NCBI RefSeq assembly: GCF_965656765.1
Contig: NZ_CBFHLV010000077.1
Span: 1 to 12,923 of the forward strand
DNA from: Marivita sp965656765
Lineage (GTDB): Bacteria; Pseudomonadota; Alphaproteobacteria; Rhodobacterales; Rhodobacteraceae
Length of the DNA: 12,923 bases
Direction: 5' to 3'
Under the pieces are notes generated by a model. It did not search any database. It was not told the DNA's origin and was given only the letters and a program-made list of their open reading frames with translations. Shown here piece by piece: positions 7,063 through 12,923 of the stretch. Numbering within the stretch: position 1 is the first letter of the stretch; each line of letters starts with the position of its first letter. The position numbers and the translations under genes are program-made.

Positions 7063-7560
7063 CTATTGCGAGGATCGTTGCCAGACCCCGACCCGCGGCC
7101 CCACAACACGCACCACAACGATGGTCAGGACAATTGCGATCACGCCCCAACCCATCTCGGGCATATCGCCAAAGATCATCCGGTTGATTGACCGTCCGGG
7201 CAAAAATGTGAACGCGCCAGCGACGATCAATCCGTTGGAATAGAGGCTCCGAAAAACTGCCTGATGCGCGTTGAAATTGCGGTTCATCGCGTGGCGCACC
7301 CCCATCCAAAGCGATACCAGCGTCAACACCGCAAACCCATGCAGCGGGCCAAAGTAAAACGGGCTCCAGAATGCTTGGATCCAGAACGCAGACAGCGCCA
7401 GTGACGCCATCGCCACGACCCAGACATAGCCTAGGATTTTGTGCAGACTGTCTCGTCGGTGCCTGTAAAGAACGACGGGGCCAAGTGTGAGGCCAATAAT
7501 GGCGGAAACCATATGCACTTGGAGATGTGGCGAAGCGGTCAGGAATGGGTCTAGCGTCAT
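7063..7560 (-). CDS. DUF2306 family membrane protein
   Basis: The 165-residue product has four likely membrane segments: about 15-32 (VHMVSAIIGLTLGPVVL), 43-60, 72-87 and 140-155. Histidines sit at the pattern expected for DUF2306: H16, H40 in HKILGYVWVVAM, H74 in GPLHGF, H90 and H99 in NAHQ. These histidines suggest haem or metal binding, but the family has no firm function. The start at 7560 is chosen because AGAGGA lies four bases upstream of the ATG on this strand and the first membrane helix then follows directly; a longer frame to 7617 adds unrelated residues across the intergenic region. It is divergent from the LytTR gene (95 bases between starts), and the tRNA-Leu lies downstream on the same strand. 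Confidence 0.83.
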   Translation of the reverse strand: MTLDPFLTASPHLQVHMVSAIIGLTLGPVVLYRHRRDSLHKILGYVWVVAMASLALSAFWIQAFWSPFYFGPLHGFAVLTLVSLWMGVRHAMNRNFNAHQAVFRSLYSNGLIVAGAFTFLPGRSINRMIFGDMPEMGWGVIAIVLTIVVVRVVGPRVGVWQRSSQ

Positions 7561-7638
7561 GTCGTCCTCTTGTCGTTTTGGATGTGATGCGGCACCTAAC
7601 ACCGCAAGCAGGCCCACCGAGCCAGAGGAGATACGCCA

Positions 7639-7659
7639 GTGACAGAGATGCGTTCGTGA
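7639..7659 (+). CDS. Possible six-codon leader peptide overlapping the LytTR gene start
   Basis: A GTG at 7639 opens a six-codon frame (fMet-T-E-M-R-S) that stops at TGA 7657-7659. The consensus Shine-Dalgarno AGAGGAG (7624-7630) sits eight bases before the GTG, an ideal spacing and the best ribosome-binding site in this intergenic region. The stop overlaps the probable GTG start of the LytTR gene (GTGA), which has only a weak site of its own. This could be a translational-coupling leader. It could also be the true N-terminus of the LytTR protein separated by a one-base indel. A tiny frame like this may be chance, but the ribosome-binding site is unusual. Confidence 0.3.
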   Translation: MTEMRS

Positions 7660-8435
7660 AAAACAAGGCCCTGCAACTCGCGCTTCGTGAATGGCGACGG
7701 CATTTGTTGAACCCGTTGACCATCACAGTCCTTGCTGGGGTCACGGCGGTGCTTGCCTTGGTTGGACCGTTCGGGACGATTCAATCCCTTTCCCTGCCGG
7801 AACGTGCCGCCTATTGGGGTGTGTTGGTAATTGTGGGGTATGTGGGCGGCTACCTGATCAGTTATGCGATTCTTCCACACAACGATGTGCCAAAGCAGCG
7901 GATCCCGCGTGTATTGCTTGCCGGAGGTCTGACAGGCATCGTGATGACTGCGATGGTCACCGCATTGAATATCCCGGTCTTTGGTGTCTTACCGAGCTTC
8001 TCGAACTATCCGGCCTTCGTTGCCACAACCGTCGCGATCTCGATCATCGTCATGGCGGTGATCGACATGTTTAACCGTAACCTGCGCCCACATTCCGGTC
8101 CGGTTGAGACGACAGTCCAGACGCCCCCCCTTCTTGACCGTCTGCCTTTCGACAAACGCGGGCCTCTGGTGGCGCTGTCGGTCGAGGACCATTATGTGAG
8201 GGTACAGACCACGGTTGGGGACGAGATGCTTTTGATGCGCCTTGCAGACGCCATACGCGAAGTCGGAGAGACAACGGGCGCTCAGGTCCACCGGTCGCAC
8301 TGGGCGGCCTTTGATCAGGTGGCAAAGGTCAGCCGCCAAAGCGATCGGGCCGTGCTGCATATGAAAACAGGGATCGACGTTCCCGTCAGTCGTGCCAACG
8401 TTCCTAAGCTGAAAGAGGCCGGGCTTTTGCCCTGA
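7656..8435 (+). CDS. Membrane-anchored LytTR DNA-binding regulator
   Basis: The 259-residue protein has four N-terminal membrane helices (about 21-42, 53-73, 86-110 and 121-139), a linker, and a C-terminal LytTR domain (about 160-255) with SVEDHYVRV (175-183), VHRSHWA (211-217) and VPVSRANVPKLK (242-253). LytTR domains bind DNA through a beta-fold. Here the anchor replaces the usual receiver domain, so the protein may respond to a membrane or envelope signal; the target is unknown. I use GTG at 7656, which begins just before the basic stretch REWRRH preceding the first helix. The frame is open upstream to an ATG at 7527, but that part overlaps the divergent DUF2306 gene. It is followed five bases later by lipB, possibly co-transcribed. 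Confidence 0.85.
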   Translation: MKNKALQLALREWRRHLLNPLTITVLAGVTAVLALVGPFGTIQSLSLPERAAYWGVLVIVGYVGGYLISYAILPHNDVPKQRIPRVLLAGGLTGIVMTAMVTALNIPVFGVLPSFSNYPAFVATTVAISIIVMAVIDMFNRNLRPHSGPVETTVQTPPLLDRLPFDKRGPLVALSVEDHYVRVQTTVGDEMLLMRLADAIREVGETTGAQVHRSHWAAFDQVAKVSRQSDRAVLHMKTGIDVPVSRANVPKLKEAGLLP

Positions 8436-8440
8436 CATAT

Positions 8441-9139
8441 ATGGTTGAATGGCGCATTACTGACGGGTTGACCGATTACGACGAGGCCGTGACCGAGATG
8501 GAGACGCGGGCGGCAGCGATTGCAGCCGGGTCTGCTGAAGAGTTGGTGTGGTTGCTTGAGCATCCACCGCTTTACACCGCAGGCACCAGTGCCAAGCGCG
8601 AAGACCTGAAAGACCCAGACCGGTTCCCCGTCTACCCCAGCAAACGGGGTGGGCAATACACCTATCATGGACCGGGCCAACGGGTGGTGTATGTCATGCT
8701 CGACGTGGGCAAGCGCGGGCGCGATGTAAGGTGTTTCGTACAAGACCTCGAACGCTGGGTGATCGCGACCTTGGGCGAGTTTGGACTGACCGGGCATATC
8801 CGTGATGGCCGTGTCGGGGTATGGATTGAAAGGCCAGACAAGAAACTTTTACCGGATGGTAAAATCGCCGAAGACAAGATCGCAGCGATTGGCATTCGGC
8901 TGCGCAAATGGGTGAGCTTTCACGGCATTTCGATCAATGTCGAACCCGACCTGAGCCATTTCGATGGCATCGTACCGTGTGGGATCACGCAATACGGTGT
9001 GACCTCGTTGGTTGATCTTGGGTTGCCGGTGACGATGGATGATCTGGACGTCGCGCTGCGACAGCGTTTTGACGACATTTTTGGTGGTGCAGCAAAACTG
9101 ACACAAACCTGTCACGGGACTGATACGCGAATCCGGTGA
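8441..9139 (+). CDS. lipB: Octanoyltransferase (lipoate biosynthesis)
   Basis: The 232-residue LipB transfers octanoyl from acyl carrier protein to lipoyl domains of enzymes such as pyruvate dehydrogenase, the first step of lipoate synthesis in the cytoplasm. The signature RGGQYTYHGPGQ (69-80), the catalytic Lys in DKIAAIG (K146) and the catalytic Cys in GIVPCGIT (C180) are all present. The length is normal. The ATG at 8441 follows the LytTR stop by five bases without a clear ribosome-binding site, so translation may be coupled. The last 40 bases of the gene also carry a strong candidate Pho box serving the next gene. LipA is not in the window. Confidence 0.96.
   Translation: MVEWRITDGLTDYDEAVTEMETRAAAIAAGSAEELVWLLEHPPLYTAGTSAKREDLKDPDRFPVYPSKRGGQYTYHGPGQRVVYVMLDVGKRGRDVRCFVQDLERWVIATLGEFGLTGHIRDGRVGVWIERPDKKLLPDGKIAEDKIAAIGIRLRKWVSFHGISINVEPDLSHFDGIVPCGITQYGVTSLVDLGLPVTMDDLDVALRQRFDDIFGGAAKLTQTCHGTDTRIR
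9098..9126 (+). promoter_or_regulatory. Candidate Pho box (three PhoB half-sites) upstream of phoX
   Basis: CTGACAC (9098-9104), CTGTCAC (9109-9115) and CTGATAC (9120-9126) are spaced exactly 11 bases apart. The first two with their AAAC linker form an 18-base site close to the classical Pho box (CTGTCAT, 4 A/T-rich bases, CTGTCAC). PhoB dimers bind such direct repeats, and some promoters have a third. The site is about 85-110 bases upstream of the phoX ATG, on its strand, and sits inside the end of lipB. PhoB control of phoX is well known in other bacteria. No clear -10 was identified downstream. Confidence 0.72.
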
Positions 9140-9209
9140 AGCTCTGGCCACCCGGTACGGCGCAGGGCGCTGTCGACCGGATCCAAGCAATCATCATCGG
9201 ACATGGATC

Positions 9210-11138
9210 ATGACACCTAAAGACATTCACGACCTTTCTGCAGACGACTGGGACGAACTGAACGACCCGCGCCCCGAGGGCAATGATTTCGACAAGGTGG
9301 TAGACCGCACAATTTCACGCCGGGGTTTCCTTGGCGGTGTGCTGGCATTTGGTTCCGGCGCTGCCGTCATGGGCGCAGGCATGCTCAAGGGCAGCACAGC
9401 GATGGCGCAACCGGCGTCGCGCTTTCCGTTCTCGCCGATCGCGGCACAGACTGACGGCACAATCCATGTGCCCGAAGGCTATAGCTGGGACATGTTGGTG
9501 CGCTGGGGCGATCCGCTGTTTTCGGATGCCGAGGGCGCATATGATCCCAAAGCAGGTGTTTCGGTTGATTTCGCTGACCGCGTGATGGGCGAAAACACAG
9601 ACGGCATGGAGCTATTCAACGTCGACGGGCGCGAAATCCTTGTTGTGAACAGCGAATACACCAACAACAAGACCAACCTGCCGCACCGCGAAGATGGTCT
9701 GCCAGGCAGCCTTGATGACGTGCGCATCCTTCAGCATCTGCAGGGTGTAACCGTGATGGAGCTGGCGCAAAGCGATGACGGCTAGTCGGTTGTGGTCGAC
9801 AGCCCTTATAATCGCCGCATCCACCACAACACGCCGATGACCTTCTCGGGTCCGGCAGCTGGTCATGACCTGCTCAAGACAGAGGCGGATCCGACCGGCA
9901 TGGCGTCACTTGGTACGATGAACAACTGTGGTTCAGGCCGCACACCTTGGGGCACATATCTGACCTGCGAAGAGAACTTCAACGGCTATTTCGGTGCCGC
10001 GTCAGAGGTATCCGCCGATACATTGGTGATGGATGGCTTTGCTCGTTACGGGGTGCGTACTCAGGTCGATGCGGGCCGGTACAATTATCATGGTTTCGAT
10101 CCGCGCTTTGACATCGCGACCAACCCGCACGAGCCGCATCGCGCAGGTTATATCGTGGAAATCGATCCTGCGAACCCGGACATGACCCCGGTCAAGCACA
10201 CCGCTCTGGGGCGTTTCAAACACGAGAACGCCGCTTATGGCATCGCCGCAGATGGTCGTGTGGTAGTCTACATGGGTGACGATGAACGCGGCGAATTCAT
10301 GTATCGCTGGGTCAGCAACGATGTGTATGTCCCGGGCGAGGACACGTCGGCTCTGCTGTCCGAAGGCACACTGTCGGTTGCGGTCTTCGAAGATGACATG
10401 AGCGGGCGTTGGATGCCACTGACACCGGCAACCACTGGCATGGACGAAGCACATATTTCTGTCTTCACTCGACTGGCTGCGTCCAAGGTCGGAGCCACCA
10501 CCATGGACCGCCCCGAGTGGATCGCCGTGCATCCGAACGCCTCCGAGGCCTATTGCTGTCTGACCAACAATTCGCGTCGTGGCGTGCTGAACGACGATGG
10601 CACCGTGCGGACCAATGCGGGTGGCGATCCTTTGACGACAAACGCGGTCAATCCGCGCGAAACAAATCGCTATGGTCAGATCGTGCGCTGGCGCCCTGAA
10701 GCTGGGGATCATGGTGCCGACGCGTTTTCGTGGGATTTGTATGTGATGGCCGGGAACCCGACGGTTCACACAGAAGGGCCAAACGCAGGATCCGCCAACA
10801 TCAACGCCGGAAACCTGTTCAATTCACCTGATGGGATGCAGATCGACTCGACTGGAATGATTTGGATCCAGACCGATGGGGATGATGACAACGAGGGCGA
10901 CTTTGCCGGGATGGGCAACAACCAGATGCTGGCCGGTGACCCTGTCACAGGTCGGATCGAACGTTTTCTGACTGGTCCGAACGGATGCGAGGTGACTGGC
11001 CTGACTTGGTCGTCAGACCGTCGCACGATGTTCGTCGGCATCCAGCACCCGGGGAGCAACTGGCCCGACGGCGAAGGAAACCTGCCAAGGTCTGCCGTGA
11101 TCACAGTCACGCGCGATGACGGCGATCTTGTTGGCTAA
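9210..11138 (+). pseudogene. phoX: PhoX-type alkaline phosphatase, interrupted by one in-frame TAG
   Basis: The frame 9210-11138 encodes a PhoX/DUF839 phosphatase of 642 residues, a normal length, but codon 192 (9783-9785) is TAG. The reading frame is unchanged on both sides, so a single base change explains it; SDDG-stop-SVVVDSPYNRR suggests TGG (Trp) became TAG. The N-terminus has a Tat signal, ISRRGFLGG (35-43), with likely cleavage after AMA (66). Downstream are hallmark PhoX segments: NCGSGRTPWGTYLTCEEN (about 239-256, with candidate metal-site Cys), GRFKHENAAYGI, YMGDDERGEFMYRW, SPDGMQID and GIQHPG near the C-terminus. PhoX uses Ca and Fe to release phosphate from organic esters in the periplasm. 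A GTG at 9792 could restart translation, but that product would lack the Tat signal. It could be a true pseudogene, a recent mutation or a sequencing error. Confidence 0.88.
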
Positions 11139-11162
11139 TCCCGACATGTGACCGTTTTCTAC

Positions 11163-11186
11163 TCCGGGCGCAGATTTGCGCCCGGA
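11163..11186 (+). terminator. GC-rich hairpin after phoX, possible terminator
   Basis: A perfect 9-bp stem TCCGGGCGC/GCGCCCGGA (11163-11171 with 11178-11186) encloses a 6-base loop, starting 24 bases after the phoX stop. Its position and stability suit a terminator of the phoX transcript. The following bases (TTGCCCCATG) have no T-run, so intrinsic termination would be weak on the plus strand; it could instead stabilise the 3' end of the RNA. The rest of the 271-base gap up to ctaD has an A/T-rich patch (11216-11236) that may hold a promoter, but I could not assign -35 and -10 boxes with confidence. Confidence 0.5.
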
Positions 11187-11289
11187 TTGCCCCATGAATA
11201 CGCTTCAAGCAACTGTTTTAAATATATTTCTTTTCAACTATGCCGCCATATGATCGGTCGCGGCGTTAGACCAAAGTGCGACAATAAAG

Positions 11290-11305
11290 TTTGATCTGCG
11301 TCAAA
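11290..11305. promoter_or_regulatory. FNR/FnrL-type box upstream of ctaD
   Basis: TTTGATCTGCGTCAAA contains TTGAT-N4-GTCAA, which matches the TTGAT-N4-ATCAA consensus of FNR/CRP-family oxygen regulators in nine of ten fixed bases; the TTTGA/TCAAA ends are perfectly symmetric. It is centred about 112 bases before the ctaD ATG, in the only intergenic region in front of that gene. In related bacteria, FNR-type proteins adjust terminal oxidase genes to oxygen, so control of the aa3 oxidase is plausible. Whether the effect is activation or repression depends on the transcription start, which I cannot place. Confidence 0.6.
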
Positions 11306-11409
11306 TACATCCGTTGCCGCCACCTGCCTCACATTCTAAAACGACGATGGAACAAATGGCGCGTGGAGAATCCCTGCGCCTTTTTATTGGGAACCAGCAG
11401 GAGGCAGAT

Positions 11410-12923
11410 ATGGCAGACGCCGCCATTCACGGCCACGAACATGACGACCAGCGGAGCTTTTTTACCCGCTGGTTCATGTCCACGAACCACAAGGACATCG
11501 GGATTCTCTACCTGATTGCCGCCGGTCTCGCGGGCTTCATTTCCGTGGCATTCACCGTCTACATGCGCATGGAGCTTATGAACCCCGGTGTTCAGTACAT
11601 GTGTATGGAAGGCGCACGCCTGACCGCAGCCGCGGTTGGCGATTGTACCCCGAACGGACACCTTTGGAACGTGCTGATCACCGGTCACGGCATCCTGATG
11701 ATGTTCTTCGTGGTGATTCCAGCGCTGTTTGGCGGTTTTGGCAACTATTTCATGCCCTTGCAGATCGGCGCGCCAGACATGGCGTTCCCGCGTCTGAACA
11801 ACCTGTCTTTCTGGCTGTTCGTTGCCGGTACGACGCTGGCGATTTGTTCGGTCTTTGCACCGGGCGGCAATGGTCAGTTGGGGTCGGGTGTAGGCTGGGT
11901 TCTGTATCCACCGCTTTCCACCAATGAAGGCGGCATGTCGATGGACCTCGCGATCTTTGCGGTCCACGTCTCGGGTGCATCGTCGATCCTGGGTGCGATC
12001 AACGTCATCACTACTTTCCTGAACATGCGCGCGCCGGGCATGACGCTGTTCAAGGTTCCGCTGTTCGCGTGGTCGATCTTCGTCACTGCCTGGTTGATCC
12101 TTCTGGCGCTGCCGGTTCTGGCAGGTGCAATCACCATGTTGCTCACCGACCGTAACTTCGGAACTACCTTCTTTGATCCCGCAGGTGGTGGTGACCCGGT
12201 TCTCTACCAGCACATCCTGTGGTTCTTTGGTCACCCAGAAGTGTACATCGTGATCCTGCCTGCGTTCGGTATTATCAGCCACGTGATCGCCACGTTCAGC
12301 CGCAAGCCGATCTTCGGCTACCTGCCGATGGTCTGGGCGATCATCGCGATTGGTGCCTTGGGCTTTGTCGTGTGGGCGCACCACATGTACACCGTGGGCA
12401 TGTCGCTGACCCAGCAGTCCTACTTCATGCTGGCAACAATGGTCATCGCGGTTCCGACTGGGGTGAAGATTTTCTCGTGGATCGCCACGATGTGGGGCGG
12501 CTCGATCGAGTTCAAAACACCAATGCTTTGGGCATTCGGGTTCCTGTTCCTCTTCACCGTCGGTGGTGTGACAGGCATCGTTCTGTCGCAGGCCGCCGTG
12601 GACCGCGCGTATCATGACACCTACTACGTCGTTGCGCACTTTCACTATGTGATGAGCCTTGGTGCGGTGTTCGGCATCTTCGCGGGGATCTACTTCTACT
12701 TCCCCAAGATGACCGGCAAGATGTACCCGGAATGGGCCGGCAAGCTGCACTTCTGGACGTTCTTCATCGGTGCAAACCTGACATTCTTCCCGCAGCACTT
12801 CTTGGGTCGTCAGGGCATGCCACGTCGCTACATCGACTACCCCGAAGCGTTCGCATATTGGAACTACATCTCGAGCTGGGGCGCGTTCCTGTCCTTCGCA
12901 TCGTTCCTGTTCTTCATCGGGGT
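11410..12923 (+). CDS. ctaD: Cytochrome c oxidase (aa3 type) subunit I, 3' end outside window
   Basis: Five hundred and four codons are visible of a gene usually about 560 codons long; it is open at the right edge. This inner-membrane subunit reduces O2 to water and pumps protons. All key residues are present. Haem a ligands are H93 (TGHGILMMFF) and H412. The haem a3 ligand is H410 (VAHFHYVMS). The CuB ligands are H275, H324 and H325, with the cross-linked Tyr Y279 in GHPEVY. D-channel residues are N112, D123, N130 and E277, and the K-channel Lys is K353 (PTGVKIFSW). It closely resembles the Paracoccus enzyme from FFTRWFMSTNHKDIG onward. The start is fixed by a strong AGGAGG (11399-11404) five bases before the ATG. 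The N-terminus is slightly His-rich (IHGHEHDD). Subunits II and III are not in the window. Confidence 0.97.
   Translation, partial: MADAAIHGHEHDDQRSFFTRWFMSTNHKDIGILYLIAAGLAGFISVAFTVYMRMELMNPGVQYMCMEGARLTAAAVGDCTPNGHLWNVLITGHGILMMFFVVIPALFGGFGNYFMPLQIGAPDMAFPRLNNLSFWLFVAGTTLAICSVFAPGGNGQLGSGVGWVLYPPLSTNEGGMSMDLAIFAVHVSGASSILGAINVITTFLNMRAPGMTLFKVPLFAWSIFVTAWLILLALPVLAGAITMLLTDRNFGTTFFDPAGGGDPVLYQHILWFFGHPEVYIVILPAFGIISHVIATFSRKPIFGYLPMVWAIIAIGALGFVVWAHHMYTVGMSLTQQSYFMLATMVIAVPTGVKIFSWIATMWGGSIEFKTPMLWAFGFLFLFTVGGVTGIVLSQAAVDRAYHDTYYVVAHFHYVMSLGAVFGIFAGIYFYFPKMTGKMYPEWAGKLHFWTFFIGANLTFFPQHFLGRQGMPRRYIDYPEAFAYWNYISSWGAFLSFASFLFFIG

Noticed and set aside
9783..9785. TAG as a recoded amino acid (pyrrolysine) or programmed readthrough
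   Set aside because: No pyrrolysine genes or readthrough context is visible, and the family position fits a simple Trp codon change. A mutation or sequence error is simpler.
10002..10769. A 255-codon minus-strand frame opposite phoX
   Set aside because: It is a reverse-frame shadow; the PhoX motifs on the plus strand explain the region.
9792..11138. The downstream part of phoX as an independent gene starting at GTG 9792
   Set aside because: It begins in the middle of the PhoX domain, lacks a ribosome-binding site and a Tat signal, and is in frame with the upstream part.
11329..12798. A 489-codon open frame on the minus strand opposite ctaD
   Set aside because: It is the antisense shadow of a highly conserved gene. 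The translation is rich in His, Arg, Asp and Gln with no domain pattern, typical of reverse frames in GC-rich genes.

Overview
The window looks like chromosomal core DNA of a marine alphaproteobacterium of the Rhodobacteraceae (Roseobacter group). This rests on the high-GC codon use, the run D-Ala-D-Ala carboxypeptidase / tmk / holB / tatD / metallo-beta-lactamase-fold hydrolase, and a cytochrome c oxidase subunit I that closely resembles the Paracoccus aa3 enzyme. The assignment comes from remembered protein families and was not checked by a database search. No phage, insertion sequence, CRISPR array or cassette-type defence system is visible.

Layout. Positions 1-3654 hold a tightly packed plus-strand operon: the 3' end of a penicillin-binding carboxypeptidase gene, then tmk, holB, a TatD-family hydrolase and a PhnP-like metallo-hydrolase. 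Starts and stops overlap by 1-4 bases at three of the four junctions. An AEC-family permease follows (3703-4638), then a small predicted secreted protein of unknown function (4782-5063). Next is a two-gene unit of a GntR/FCD repressor and an AbrB-type membrane protein (5190-6859). A perfect 8+8 bp inverted repeat lies just before its start codon and is probably the operator. A minus-strand tRNA-Leu(GAG) and a DUF2306 membrane protein follow. The DUF2306 gene is divergent from a membrane-anchored LytTR regulator (7656-8435), after which comes lipB (8441-9139).

The last third holds a Tat-exported PhoX-type alkaline phosphatase reading frame (9210-11138), interrupted by a single in-frame TAG at codon 192. 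A convincing Pho box, three 7-bp repeats at an exact 11-bp period, is embedded in the 3' end of lipB upstream of it. After a hairpin and an FNR/FnrL-type box comes ctaD (cytochrome aa3 oxidase subunit I), which runs off the right edge.

The strongest observations are the broken phoX that still has its Pho box, the GntR operator, the FNR-type box before ctaD, and a six-codon mini-ORF with an excellent ribosome-binding site that ends on the start codon of the LytTR gene. I did not find a convincing new multi-gene system; most of the window is ordinary core genome. No stretch longer than 300 bases lacks a gene. The longest gap, 11139-11409, is described through the hairpin and FNR-box entries.
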